Assembly (NCBI GenBank): GCA_026214975.1
Contig: CM047815.1
Span: 61,139,852 to 61,203,851 of the forward strand
Direction: 5' to 3'
Origin: Gentiana macrophylla
Taxonomy: Eukaryota > Streptophyta > Magnoliopsida > Gentianales > Gentianaceae
Length of the DNA: 64,000 bases
The notes beneath the pieces are model-generated. The model had not been told where the DNA came from. It did no database searches and saw only the letters and a list, made by a program, of their open reading frames with translations. The position numbers and the translations under genes were made by a program. Positions within the stretch are counted from its first letter, which is position 1; every line of letters begins with the position of its first letter. Shown here piece by piece: positions 10,010-21,537 of the stretch.

Positions 10010-11640
10010 ATGGCACCACCAAAGAACACCGGAAAAAAGACTCAGGCTCAAGATCCGTTGATCCAGGAGACTGACCCAACTGCAACCACCTCCGGCCAAA
10101 CGGACGGTGGAGATAAAGATTCAAACGCAGCCACCAGTCAACATCAACCTCAAGAGGAAGAAGTGCTCCCCGATCCGGCTCTGCAAGCTCTGTTAGAAGC
10201 CTTAAGGAATCTGGATATGCCCACATTCAAAAGCGTACTCGGTTTAGCACTCAGAGGGCGAGAAAATGGTCAACCAGACGAAAACACACCAAAAACCATC
10301 CCGCCACACAAAGATGACAAGCAGGACACCATTTCCACTACCTCCAATGTCTGGAAAAAGCAGGTTAATGCCCATGCACAGGAGGCGGCCCGAGCAGAGC
10401 TTGATGGTATACTAGGTCGGAAGTCGGAAAAACTGTCACTCGAGTCGCCGTTCTCAGAACATATATTAAGCTATCCACGGCCAGAAAAGTTTAAAGTTCC
10501 CAAACTGGAACCCTACGACGGCATTAAAGACCCACAAGATCATATCTTCCAATATTTGACACATGAACCTTGACTGTGTACCGGAAGAGATGAAGTGCAA
10601 AGCCTTCCCAGCTCTACTCACGGGCAGGGACCATAAGTGTTTCAGGAAATTACCCTTGTAGTCGATCTCTAATTTTGAAACATTGGCCAAGAAGTTCTTG
10701 CAGGCCTTTGTCATGGCCAAGCCATTCCAAAGGAACGCTACATACCTCCTCACTATCAAGCAAAGGAAGGAAGAAACCGTGCTACAGTATTTGAAAAGAT
10801 TTAATGAAGAGTCTAGGCAGGTCCGGAATGCAGAGGAGCACCTCCTGATCACCACTTTCATGGCAGGACTACGAGAAGTTCTGTTATATGCCAAGTTAAA
10901 CAGCAGAATTCCCAGATTTATAGAAGAGTGCATGGAACAAGCCTATAAGCATTGCTAGGGAGAAGAGGCTAATAAGCTGAAGAAAGATTCAGAAAACTCC
11001 AAAAAAGACAAAGCTGAGGACAGATCTGACAGGAAGAATAAGTCAGTGTGGGACCGAGTAACAGCACCCGTGTCAGATCAGCTGGGAAAGAAAGGCGCTT
11101 TATAAGAGAGTGATTTCATCCCTTTAAAAATGTCACGTGAGCAGGTTCTCACAGTGATGAAAAGGAAAGGCATAGCATGAGTTCCACCTCCAATGAGAGG
11201 TCTTCACGAAAAAAGAGATCTGACCAAGTAGTGTAAATACAATCAAGACATTGGACATGATTCTGAACAAAGTCGGGATCTGCAAAGGGACATTGATGCT
11301 GCCGTAATGGAGTCAAAGCTGGATGAGGTCATTGACCGATCTCATAATTCGGAGCCTCGGGGACGAAGGGAGTTTAGAAGAATAAACTACAACTAAGACC
11401 ATGATCGTCGAGACGAGCCTCGACGAAGGAAGGATCCATTTCTTGACACCGAGGGGCGAGTGGACAATCGTCATATCAACACAATCTCAGGTGGTCCTAA
11501 CTACAATGCCAGAACTGAAGAAAAAGGCAGCAACAGGCTGGCTGCCCCATCAAACTCCAACAAAAGACAAAGGCTGTCCGGGGAAGTAACTTATGGTCCA
11601 AAGGATTCAACGCCTTTAGTGATTAACAACGAATGATTTG
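10010..11640 (+). pseudogene. gag: Retand gag, broken
   Basis: ATG 10010 opens 187 codons: a polar, Gln/Pro-rich N-terminus, then SPFSEHILSYPRPEKFKVPK and EPYDGIKDPQDHIFQYL, the start of the plant gypsy gag core. A frameshift near 10560 moves the frame to CKAFPALLTGRDHKCFRKLP, with a TAG near 10661, and on to FQRNATYLLTIKQRKEETVL and YLKRFNEES. A stop follows near 10956. Downstream, CKYNQDIGHDSEQSRDLQ resembles the Cys/His region near the gag C-terminus, and INTISGGPNYNA is the short motif common before protease in Retand elements. The nucleocapsid-like part is therefore present but in several frames. Not functional. Confidence 0.8.
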
Positions 11641-12190
11641 TTATTGAGGTTGTGATAAACAAGAATGTGGTAAAACGTATCGGCGTTGACACCGGGAGCG
11701 TGGTCAATGTACTTTACTACAATGTCTTCCAGTCTATGAAGTTGAAGGATGCTGAGCTGACACCTGTATCGGCTCCCCTGTTCGGGTTTTCCGGGCCTCC
11801 CGTTCCTCCTTTGGGCATGATCAGACTACCCACTACTTTTAGAAGGGAACCAAGAGGCAGGACCTTATGGTTAATTATGTTGTCGTCAAGGCACTCTCTG
11901 CACATAATGTCATCATAGGAAGACCTGCCTTGATTGACCTCTGAGCTGTGATCTCCCCAGCTCACGTCAGCATGAAATTTCCAACTTGTGAGGCATCAGT
12001 GAAGATCAGAGGCGACGTAGAAGCAGCCAGAAGTTGCTACACGGCCACCGTTAACAGAAAAATGGTGGTACAGCAGACCCTGGTGGAAGAACTATTGCCA
12101 AAAGATGAAGAAAGTTGGTCCTCTGAAGATAGAGTTGAAGCGGTTAGTCTGTGGGAAGAACATAAATATTTAACCATAAATGTGGGATCG
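11640..12190 (+). pseudogene. pro: Retand aspartic protease region
   Basis: The frame holds VDTGSVVNVLYYNVFQSMKL, with the DTG catalytic triplet, followed by PVSAPLFGFSGPPVPPLG. A frameshift near 11860 leads to VVVKALSAHNVIIGRPALID, the second conserved block of retroviral-type proteases, ended by a stop near 11941. ISPAHVSMKFPT continues the fold. Processes the polyprotein in intact relatives; here it is broken. Confidence 0.8.
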
Positions 12191-12857
12191 TGGATCCCAG
12201 AAAAGCATAAAGAAGCCTTTGTCAAAGTGCTGAAAGAGTTCAGAGGTGTTTTCGCATGGAATACTGAGGACATGCCAGGTCCGTCTCCTGAGCTGGCGTT
12301 ACACAGACTCAACGTAGACCAGAATAGGAGGCCTATTCGGTAAAAGAAAATGCACTTCACAGAAGGAATGGAAGCAATAGAGAAAAAGTGCATAAGGTAC
12401 TCTAGGCTAACATCATCAGAGAAGTAGTTTATCCAGATTGGCTAGCCAACCCAGTTCTGGTAAAGAAGCCGGATGAAAGTTGGCGAATGTGCGTGGATTT
12501 CACCAACTTGAATAAGGCTTGCCCAAAAGACAGTTCTTCGCTCCCAAAAATAGACAGGGTAGTAGACTCAATTGTTGGTTTTGAAGTATTTGCATTTTTA
12601 GATGCCTACAAGGGGTACCATCAGATCGCAATGGACCCTGAAGATGCGGAAAAACTTTGTTCATAACGGAGTTAGGTACCTATTGTTATATCACCATGCC
12701 GTTTGGCCTAAAGAACACCGGAACTACCTATCAAAGAGCAATACTATCTTTAGAAACCAGATCAAAAGATGTATGGAGGTGTACGTAGATGATCTCCTAA
12801 TCAAGAGCAGGTCTCTTGAGCAATATTTTCTTGACTTAAGAGAGGTGTTCAGCATAC
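12190..12857 (+). pseudogene. pol: Retand reverse transcriptase, N-terminal part
   Basis: FRGVFAWNTEDMPGPSPELA and HRLNVDQNRRPIR open the RT domain. A stop at 12341-12343 and frameshifts follow. The next blocks are WLANPVLVKKPDESWRMCVD, FTNLNKACPKDS, FLDAYKGYHQIAMDPEDAEK and MPFGLKN. The catalytic YVDD is at 12782-12793. RT is cut at 12857 by the solo LTR and resumes at 14561. Confidence 0.85.
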
Positions 12858-14555
12858 TGATGACGAGATCAAGTGATATATAAAATACTTGACCACCATA
12901 AACTGATACTAGCAAGAGGACTAGGTTCATCGTAGTATAGCTATAGCGAATCAAGGTCGATCCCACAGGGAACAAATTGTGGATCATTTATATACAAACA
13001 ATTAATTATTCATGTCAAGGACACAAAGCGGTCTACGACCAACAAGAGACAAGAAAGATAAAGGACTCGACTCAACACAACACAACAAAGACAACGTAAT
13101 TAACCTCCCCAATTATTATGTTATCGTTGGATCTAGAGATTCTATATAATTAAGCGATACTCGACAACTATTAATCCGATTCGTATTTCTTTTATATTGG
13201 CTATGTGAGTCATCCCCTAAACTAGATCTAGCTCTGGTTAGGCCATCTAGATCACTGTGCTATATTACGTGACTTCGCTTCGTAGGCCTCCATCTCATAT
13301 AACTCGCACGCTTACAAAACTAGGGATGCCGATATTAACCGTATTCCTCACCTAGGCAACATTCCTGTGGTTAGGCGTACTTCCTAAGTGATCGCATCAG
13401 TCTCTGTCCCATTAACAATTACCTGCACGGTCTCATGTTAATTTACAATTTACGTATAACTAGGTGCTAGCAATTCCCAAATATAACACAGATCTAGATC
13501 TCGCTGAAAGTCCCGGAAGATCAATTCATGAGCCGACGTATGAGTACTATATTGGTATTTCCTAATAATACGCTAATTAAAACAGACGAGCAACGTAGCC
13601 GTAGCCATACCTACTAAGATAAGAAATTCTAGGTGGACAATCACACCATAAAGACGTGGCTAGATTGACGCGGCGAAAACCTAAATCTTAGCGTTTCTAC
13701 ATACGCAACGGATAAAATAGAGATTCATAAAGCAATTATATAGATCTACTAGAAACACGATTGTCGATCAAACCAAAGTCATCTATAGATCACCGGATAA
13801 CAGATCTGGGCGTGTGGATCCATATAGACAAGGAATCCCCACTGTCTCATATCGTAGCCTTAGATCTACATCGTTCGGTGAAGAATGAACAACCTCAAAT
13901 AATAAACAATAATTGGGGGGACTTAATTACAAAGAACAAAGAACAAATAAATACAAGAACTCACATAATTGCTGCTGGAAATTTGTATAAAAACTGCTTT
14001 GAGAAACTGAGAATTTGTGTTATGAGTTGTTGTCAAAAGTGTTACAATGAAATAAGTATATATAGGCTTGGAAAACCGACTTAGGATAAACTCCAGCCGA
14101 CCTAATTTACGTTTCCTAAACCCTAAAAACACGTCGAGATAACTCCGAGCCGATCCGCTGACTTTGCCCAACTCGCTCCCAGCGAGGTCACTGTTCGCTG
14201 CCAGCAAGTCCATCAGTTTCTGATTGGCTCACTGGCTTTTCTTGCTCCTCACTCCACTTTTCGTGCTGCTTTGATATTTATCTTTAATGCAATCCGATTC
14301 CGCTCCGATTTATCTTGAGATTTACTTCCTTCGTTGGTAGATATCCTCCGATTCACCGCAATCTATAAAATCAATAATTATCACACAGTAAATCGTATTT
14401 AATAATAAAAATAGATAAGTACCAAATTATATTCTATAAATCACATAACATTAAATAATCATTATAAACATGTGATTTAATATAAAATATATATTATTAT
14501 GCTCGATTTAAGGATAATGTTGATGATTTTTATGGGTATAATTTGACCGTAATCA
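12858..14555. mobile_element. Solo LTR inserted in the Retand RT gene, 1698 bp
   Basis: Begins TGATGACG and ends CGTAATCA (TGAT/ATCA inverted ends) and is flanked by CATAC at 12853-12857 and 14556-14560. The RT frame is continuous across it once it and one TSD copy are removed. The left part contains GGTCGATCCCACAGGGA, a string common in plant LTR elements. No coding sequence; the open frames inside (for example 13761-14084) lack recognisable domains. Family and transcription direction not assigned. Confidence 0.8.
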
Positions 14556-14560
14556 CATAC

Positions 14561-15290
14561 TAAGGCAAACCTAGATGAAGCTCAACCCCAGAAAGTGCAC
14601 GTTTGGGGTCAGGTCATAAAATTTCTGGGGTATATGATCTCCAAAGAAGGGATTAAAGCGAATCCGGACAAGATTGACGCCTTGAGGACTATGCCACCTC
14701 TGAAAAGTATCAAAAAGGTGCAGCGATTGATAGGACGCACGGCCGCTCTCAACTGATTCCAATCCAAATCAGCGCAGCGAGCCTTGCCTTTTTCAAAGTT
14801 CTGAGAAATACAAGCCCGTTCCAATAGAATGGAGATACTCAAAAGGCCTTTGATGATCTGAAATCCTTCTTGGCCAAGCTACCAACTTTGACTTCTCCCC
14901 AGGAAGGAGAAACCTTGTTGATATATTTAGCAGTTTGTGAAGAGGTAGTCAGTGCAGTTTTGATCAGGGACTAGGATAATGTCCAGAGACCGATCTTTTA
15001 TGTAAGCAGAGCTCTTCACGGACTTGAGGTCAGATATACTAATGCAGAGAAGCTAGCGCTAGGCTTGGTACATGCCTCAAGGAAGCTAAGGCCCTATTTT
15101 CAGGCACATCCAATAACTGTGGTTACCGATCAGCCACTTTGACAGACCTTGGCACGGCCTGACACATCAGGAAGGTTAGCAAAGTGGGTAGTGGAGCTAG
15201 CAGAATATGATATGGACTTCCGACGTCGAACTGCGATCAAAGCCCAATCTTTAGCAGACTTCATAGCTGAGGGAATAGCGATCAACATCA
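14561..15290 (+). pseudogene. pol: Retand RT C-terminal part and RNase H
   Basis: MKLNPRKCTFGV continues RT after the insertion. GIKANPDKIDALRTMPPLKS, LIGRTAALN, a stop at 14754-14756, and YLAVCEEVVSAVLIRD with a stop near 14971 follow. FYVSRALHGLEVRYTNAEKL, RPYFQAHPITVVTDQPL and SGRLAKWVVELAEYDMDF complete RNase H. Several in-frame stops make it inactive. Confidence 0.85.
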
Positions 15291-15700
15291 AGCACGAGCA
15301 TCCGATAAACAAACCGAGCTATGAACGTTATATGTGGATGGGGCAGCCAATAAATAAGAGGCAGGAGCAGGCCTCCTGTTCATAAGTCCTAAAGGCGAAT
15401 AATTCCCATATGCCTTGCGCTTTAAATTCCAAGCAACAAATAATGAAGCAGAATATGAAGCCCTGATCACCGGGCTCCGATTAGGGATTAAAATCAAGGC
15501 AAGAAATTTGCAAGTTTTTAGTGACTCCCAGCTCGTGGTAAATCACGTCAAGGGAGAATATGAGGCAAAGGAAGAACCCATGAAAAATACTTGGCTACGG
15601 CTCAATCATTACTCAAAAAAATTTAGGCTTTTCAAATCGATCAGGTCTCTCGATCTCAAAATAAGCTAGCTGATGCACTTTCGAAGTTGGCATCTAATTT
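15290..15700 (+). pseudogene. pol: Extra (dual) RNase H domain of Retand
   Basis: LYVDGAANK is followed by a TAA near 15354, then AGAGLLFISPKGE and a second stop. ALRFKFQATNNEAEYEALIT and LQVFSDSQLVVNHVKGEYEA follow. A second RNase H between RNase H and integrase is the signature of the Tat lineage. Asp residues in YVDG and SDSQ and the Glu in NNEAEYEAL are kept, but stops and a frameshift near 15655 break it. Confidence 0.85.
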
Positions 15701-16890
15701 TGTCTCAAACAAAAAGATCCTAGTGGAACAACTAATAGAACGCAGCTATGATCAGAGTGAAGTTCAGCCACTTACTCAGAAAATCACTTGGAAGGACCCA
15801 ATCGTGTCATACTTAACGGATCGAATCTTACCTACAAATAAGTCACGGGCCTGAAGGTTGAAACTTTTGGCCAGCAGGTACTCTTTATTTAATGAAGTGC
15901 TTTATATAAGATCTCTTATATCCTCATGGCTTCGATGTGCCTCAGAATATGAGGGAAACTATCTCTTCCAGGAAATTCACCTAGGCATTTGTGGAAATCA
16001 TACGGGAGCTCGAACCCTAGCAAGAAAGTGTCGTCTATTTGAGTATTATTGGCCCACCATACAGAGTGACGCAAACGAACTCGTCCTGAAGTGCAAATCA
16101 AGCCAGGTGCATGATAATTTATCTCATCAAGCCTCAGAGGCAATGGTCATTATAGTTTCACCTTGGCCTTTTGATCAATGGCGTGTAGATCTCGTCGGGC
16201 CACTTCCCCGAGCCTTTCATCTCAGATAACTGAACTCAGTTCGAAAACGGGACAGTCAAGGCGTGGTGCACTGAACTGGGCATCATACAGCACTTTACCT
16301 CTGTATACCATCCTCAGGAAAATGGCCAAGTTGAGCAAACCAGCAGGCATATCAAAGCTGGCTTAAAGAAGAGGCTGGAAGAAGAAGGAAAAAATTGGGT
16401 AGAACACCTACCCAACATACTTTGGGCTTATAAGACTACGCCGAACTCAGCCACGGGAGAAACACCTTTTTCCTTGGCCTATGGAAGTGAAGCAGTCATT
16501 CCAGCAGAGATTGGCCTTTCCTCCCCAAGGTCAGAACTTTATATGAGGGCAGATCAGGAATCTGAACTCATACACTCCAAGGACAATCTGTAAGAAGCAA
16601 GAGATGTGGCCTACATTAGAATGGCCAAGTACAAACAAAGGATCTCTCAGTACTATAACTCTAAGGTTAAACACTCCTACTTCAAAGAATGAGATCTAGA
16701 ACTGATAAGGAATGCGGTAAGAAGGCAGGGTCCTCAAGAAAAGCTTGACCCGAACTAGGAAGGACCTTACAATGTGGTAAAATTCCATGGAAAGGAAGCA
16801 TACCAGCTAGCTGAAGCAAGTGGCAAGACCATACTACGAAGCTGGAACTCCAATAACTTGCGAAAATTCTATGTCCATGATAGGTGCCAG
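15700..16890 (+). pseudogene. pol: Retand integrase with a core deletion
   Basis: The zinc-binding part is seen as IHLGICGNHTGARTLARKCR and CKSSQVHD. The core begins WPFDQWRVDLVGPLPRAF but then jumps to sequence matching VKAWCTELGIIQHFTSVYHP, so roughly 50 residues around the second catalytic Asp are missing. QENGQVEQTSRHIKAGLKKR (with the third acidic residue), LWAYKTTPNSATGETPFSLA and the C-terminal EGPYNVVKFHGKEAYQLAEA end near 16880. Several stops are present. Cannot encode an active integrase. Confidence 0.85.
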
Positions 16891-17024
16891 ACTTATGTTA
16901 TTTTCTTTTCAGTATTGTTATTTCAATAAGATGTAAACAAACATCAGTGCATTTCAACAAAAAATTTATTTTCTGTTACGTCATACTTAAGTGTAGCATT
17001 ATTAATTTAAAATCCTAAAAGGAT

Positions 17025-17500
17025 AATTCGAAATGAGTACTGCAGATCAGACTCAGAAAGTTTGCAAAGGACAAACTCTCTAAATCAGAAGTCGGATAAA
17101 TTCGAACCGAGTCATGCAGCAGGTCGCCGTAAAATTTGCAAAGGACAAACTCTCTAAATCTGTAGGTCAGACAAATTCGAACTGAGTACTGCAGGTCAGA
17201 CTCAGAAAGTTTGCAAATGACAAACTCTCTAAGTATGCAAGTCAGAAAAATTCGAACTGAGTACTGCAGGTCAGACTCAGAAAGTTTTCAAAGGACAAAC
17301 ACTCTAAGTCTGCGGGTCTGACAAATTCGAACTGAGTACTGCAGGTCAGGCTCAGAAATTTTGCAAAGGACAAACTCTCTAAGTCTGCATGCCAGACAAA
17401 TTCAAACTGAGTACTGCAGGTCAGACTCAGAAATTTTGCAAAGGATAAACTCTCTAGTCTGCAGGTCAGACAAATTCGCACTGAGTACTGTAGGTCATAC
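17025..17500. repeat. 75-bp tandem repeat, about 6.3 copies
   Basis: The unit start AATTCGAACTGAGTACTGCA recurs at 17025, 17099, 17174, 17249, 17324, 17399 and 17473 (spacing 74-75 bp). Each unit has AAAGTTTGCAAAGGACAAAC and CTCTCTAAGTCTGC. It lies between pol and the antisense ORF in the 3' untranslated part. The minus-strand frame through it (17481-17242) is repeat-encoded and not a gene, although 75 bp would allow an in-frame protein repeat. Confidence 0.9.
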
Positions 17501-17790
17501 TTGGAGAGGGAGAACCATTAAATAACAAGTATGCCATCCAAGAACCATATGTTAATGCATGACATACTTGGAGGGGGAGAAGAGTACCAGGTGAGTACTT
17601 TAAAATAAAAACTCAAAGCAGAAATGCTTAATAAATGCATAATTGTCAACAGTTACAAGTTTTTGAAATTTTGGGCAAAAATAAAAACTTGTCTAGGCAA
17701 AGCAGGGTATACAATAAACAAAATCTTAACAGGATGAGCTAGGCCTCAGGATTGGGATTGTGTTGTTGCCCTGTTGAGTAAGAGGGAACT
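17501..17790. other. Non-coding spacer between tandem repeat and antisense ORF
   Basis: CATACTTGGAG repeats near 17508 and 17570, bracketing about 60 bp. Nothing else recognised. Confidence 0.4.
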
Positions 17791-17801
17791 GAAGAAGGAG
17801 A

Positions 17802-19984
17802 TTACTTTGACGATTGGCAAGGAACAACTTTGCGAGCGTACCTGGTGGCAATGTCCACCCTAGCTTTGAACTCCTTTAGGCGATCATCATAGATTGTGCT
17901 GGCTTCAGAGTTGTACATACTTCTGTGATGAAGGTCATCAACAGCCAAGTCAGCCTCATCCACCCCTAGGGTAAAACCATGCCACATAACAGGGGTGAGT
18001 AGTGCCTTCACAGTCCCAACGAATTGGGGTGACGACTTGTGTGCCTCAAAAAACCTGAGCAGGTCGGACTGGAATAAAAGTCTCCAGTTCATCCCTTTCA
18101 GCTCGGAGCTTGGCTAAGGCCTACCCTAGCTCAGAATTCTCAGCAGAATACGTGTCATAAGCTTCTTGAAGTTGGGCGGCGTACTCATCGCGAACCCTTT
18201 TCAGCTCATCTTCATGGGCCTAAATCTGCCCCTTCAAAACCTTAATTTCTTCATCTTTGGACTTCTCCGCGTCCTTATGCCTCTGTCAACTTGCCTTCAA
18301 GTCTGCATTAGCCTTCTTCAAGGCCTCCTTGCTAGCAGAAGATTCGTTCAGCCTTTTCAAAAACTTTTGACCAACTCGGGTCGCCTGGAGCAACAAGATG
18401 CGCGGCGTAAACATTGTCATCAAGAACAAAGGGAAAACATAGATAAAGTTGGAACTTAAAACAGCAGACCTGTTAGACATCTCAGACAACCAATCATGTT
18501 CCTTCGAGACCTCTTCCAGGTTCTCGACATTTTGTCCTTCTGGTAAGGGAGTGGATCTACTTCTTTTGCTTGGTCGGCCTCCTTGAGCAGCCGCGCTTGG
18601 TTCAGATCGGCCCCTCAACTGGAGCTAACCTCCCCCCTCAGGTTTAGAACCCTCCACATCCACAATATTAACACCCTCTGAAGAAGGGTGGGGTGAAAGT
18701 GAGGCCTCATCTAGCAGACCAGCCAAATTTTGAACCCCAGACGCACTTAGTAAGTTTCCCGCTGAATGGGCAGGTAGGTCTCCATGCTCGCAGTGCACTC
18801 CGATCCCTGACTCGGGTCAGGTTGGGCGTTGATCTCCACCTCTTCCTCGGCAGCATCAGCAAAGAGCTCAGCAAAGCTAGACACTGCTAGAGACAGAACA
18901 AAATCAGTAAGTACAGATGTAATCACATCAGGAAATCAAAAAGTATAATAAACATAAGGACCCTACAAATTTTGTAGTTGCCCTCACTCAGATCAACATA
19001 GGGGACAGGGCCAGCGGTGGATAACTTGGCAGCATCACTCAACTCAGAAGAATACTTCTTCAAGTTAAGCCAGATGCCACACTCTTGAATGTCTTGTATC
19101 AGTTTTTCGCTAACGTCCATAGGACGGACATCACCAGTAAGATCAGCAGTATTCCATCTTCACAGGTTAATATCCACCTCAGGCCGGATGAAGAAAAGCC
19201 GGCACTTCCAGTCCCTATAAGAGGACTCTCCCTTCTGTAGAATACGGACATCATTTAAAAAATCTCCCCGGCGTGGGAAACAGTACAGTCCATGCAAATC
19301 CTTCACTTGTTTACACTGGTAGAAGGTCCAAAAGTACCTCACCGTGAACGGAATGTTGATACACCGGCACCAGATGGCGAAGCCGATGATAGCTCTAACA
19401 CTATTAGGAACAACCTGGGCAGTTCCCAGCCCATAGTGTTCCAGAACAGCCAACAGGGTAGGACAAAAAGGGACTCTCAGGCCGCAATCGAAATGCTCCT
19501 TGTATACAACATAGTACCCCTCTGGAGGCTGATAGGCATAGGTACCAGAAGAAGGAAGCCGGGGGTCGTATAATCTCGTATTTATACCATACTTTTTACT
19601 GATGGAAGCCAGGGCACTTTTAGTCAACATAGAATTGATGCCATGGCAACCGGCTTGCGATCTTAGAGCCATGTGAGCTTTCAAGGTTAAAATGAATGTG
19701 GAGGTCCCTGAAGAAGAACGAGAGACCAGGGATGAAGGAGTAAATTGGGGGGCTAGAACCAGATGCTCAAATCCATACGGTTTATCAAGGGCAAAAAGGG
19801 TCGGATTTCCGGAATTAACCCTAAAATCGGAAGTCTCGCTCTCAAATTCAGATACAGACTTGTATGTGAAGAAGTTGAAGAAAGGAATAGCAACTGGCAG
19901 TGACTTCGACCTCTGACTTAATAGCGAAAATTCAGTAACGTCTGAAGAGGCGTGATACGCCAGAGGGTTATAAGCCCCAAACAC
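17802..19984 (-). pseudogene. Antisense extra ORF (putative gypsy-type transposon protein plus coiled coil)
   Basis: Reading leftwards from about 19984, the first exon-like block (about 270 codons) contains YQPPEGYYVVYKEHFDCGLR, VPFCPTLLAVLEHYGLGTAQ, VVPNSVRAIIGFAIWC, TFYQCKQVKDLHGLYCFPRR and SYRDWKCRLFFIRPEVDINL, matching the putative gypsy-type transposon domain (Pfam Transposase_28 type). A TGA near 19162 is followed by WNTADLTGDVRPMDVSEKLI. The frame then passes through probable introns (GTAGGG near 18966, CTCTAG near 18889) to a polar region, a coiled coil (RLNESSASKEALKKANADLK) with stops, and a C-terminal part ending at 17802. The start is not clear; the 19984 codon is GTG. It is antisense to gag-pol, as in other Tat elements. 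Function unknown. Confidence 0.7.
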
Positions 19985-20171
19985 TATCTAGGGAAATGAT
20001 CCCACTATTGAAACATGGATGAAAAATACCTCGTTTCTCGAGATCGTTATGACAGAGCCATACCGGAAACTCTGCCACATGACAAAGCAAACCCTTATAA
20101 TTTTGACAAGTATGAAAGGGCAGAGCTGAGGTCCACCCAGGTCAGATCTGACCCACCTTTGGAGCCTGGGC
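19985..20171. other. Spacer upstream of the antisense ORF
   Basis: On minus a TTATAAGG near 20103-20096 could be a TATA box for the antisense ORF. No other signal. Confidence 0.3.
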
Positions 20172-20186
20172 AGATCTGGGGGCTTA
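20172..20186 (+). promoter_or_regulatory. Polypurine tract-like site before the 3' LTR
   Basis: AGATCTGGGGGCTTA directly precedes the TG of the 3' LTR, the expected position of the plus-strand primer. Purine run shorter than usual. Confidence 0.55.
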
Positions 20187-20847
20187 TGACGAGGGTCGGA
20201 TTAGCCATTGCCATGTGTCATTCAGGGAATGGCCACGTAATAAATAAAGAGAGAAGTAATAAACTTAAGGGCCAAGAGCCCCTTATCATTCTAGGAGCCT
20301 TGTACATAACAGATGTAGACCCCAGGTGGGAGGTCTGTCATGTTCTCCCGATTAGACCACCGCAGGTCGGCTCGGCCACATCAGAGTTCGGGTTATGTAG
20401 CTAAGGTCGAGATGACCCAAGGAGATCACCACAAGTCGGCTAGAGCTTTCCTTATCCGATATTTAACATGTGCCTATATTATAGGATAAACATGGAAAGA
20501 ATCTTAAGATAATATGACATTGATCCTGTCATTTAAACTCGTCCATAATTATCCCTAAATCAAAGGGATTTACACGAGATAATCCTCAGGGATTAAGAAA
20601 ACCGAATCCTTGTTGGACAAGAAAAGGGACTAGGCGTCCTATATAAACTATCCATAAGGAACTATGAAATACATGATTCCAATTGCGCATATTGGATACG
20701 TAGGCAACTTGAGAGAACACTCTCAGGCTCAGTCGAAAATAAACACAAACCCCATTCTCATCGTGTATTGTTCATAAAGTATTCTTGGATTAGTTGTCAC
20801 ATGAGTAATTACGGCCCGGATTTATTAATATTCGAGATCCAGCATCG

Positions 20848-20850
<3 letters not shown>
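20187..20850 (+). repeat. 3' LTR of the Retand element
   Basis: Starts TGACGAGGG and ends CATCGTCA. Homologous to 9287-9958 with scattered substitutions and small indels, including loss of a short GGATCAGGCC-like segment. Followed by TATAT and the continuing (AT)n tract. Confidence 0.9.
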
Positions 20851-20897
<47 letters not shown>

Positions 20898-20898
20898 G
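20851..20898. repeat. (TA)n/(AC)n/(CG)n microsatellite, right half of the split tract
   Basis: Alternating TA to 20886, then ACACACACACGCGCG. It continues the tract seen at 9245-9286. Confidence 0.85.
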
Positions 20899-21327
20899 CG
20901 CGATTTCTATTGGCAACACAATTTTACTGTTGACACAACGATTGTTTCAAACACTCAAAAAATTACTTCGAACACCACGATTATTTTTGTTCAAAATAAC
21001 GTCAATGACACTAACGTTAGTTTTTGATAATAACATCACTGGTACTGACGTTGGTTTCGGTAATAACATCACTGACACTGACGTTATAGTGATAAAAGTG
21101 TCACGGGTGAAAAACGTCACTCCAATGTGGTGCCGAAAGTAAAGAAAAGAAATAAATTTGTAGTGTCGGGAGTAAATGAAAAATAATAATATAAAATGTG
21201 TCAATAATAAATGTGGTGCTTATAAAAGCCACCTATGTTGCACGGACATCGACACGGATACGGTGCATGACACAACACGGACACGGCAACTTTCAAAAAT
21301 ATAGGACACGACATTCTGGGACACGAA

Positions 21328-21336
<9 letters not shown>
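20899..21336. other. Unassigned sequence with short direct repeats
   Basis: ATAACATCACTGGTACTGACGTT near 21021 and a similar copy near 21063 are direct repeats. Near 21240-21320 several ACACGG/GGACACG strings recur. No coding region recognised. Confidence 0.35.
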
Positions 21337-21379
<43 letters not shown>

Positions 21380-21501
21380 CTTTTCTTATTTCTTAAAAAA
21401 ACACAAACCTATCATTTGAACAATGTATTCAAAAGCAATAACAAATAAGCAACAAATAATTAGAAAATTCACTAATCTATTTAACCGAAACTAGCATTCT
21501 G

Positions 21502-21537
<36 letters not shown>

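Larger units (their letters stand above)
9287..20850 (+). mobile_element. Tat/Retand-type Ty3/gypsy retrotransposon, full length but decayed
   Basis: Bounded by two homologous LTRs (672 and 664 bp) with TG...CA ends. Order on plus: 5' LTR, primer binding site, gag, protease, RT, RNase H, extra RNase H, integrase, a 75-bp tandem repeat, an antisense extra ORF, PPT, 3' LTR. The second RNase H and the antisense ORF place it in the Tat lineage. The LTRs differ at dozens of positions and pol has many stops, so it is an old copy. A 1698-bp solo LTR sits inside RT. Confidence 0.9.

Noticed and set aside
17242..17481. Minus ORF with a 25-residue repeat
   Set aside because: Arises because the 75-bp repeat unit is divisible by three; no start context, domain or conservation.
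17025..17500. CRISPR-like array
   Set aside because: The repeats are contiguous 75-bp units without unique spacers, inside a plant retrotransposon.
21198..21419. ORF with a Tyr-Ile repeat
   Set aside because: Encoded by the (TA)n microsatellite; not a protein.
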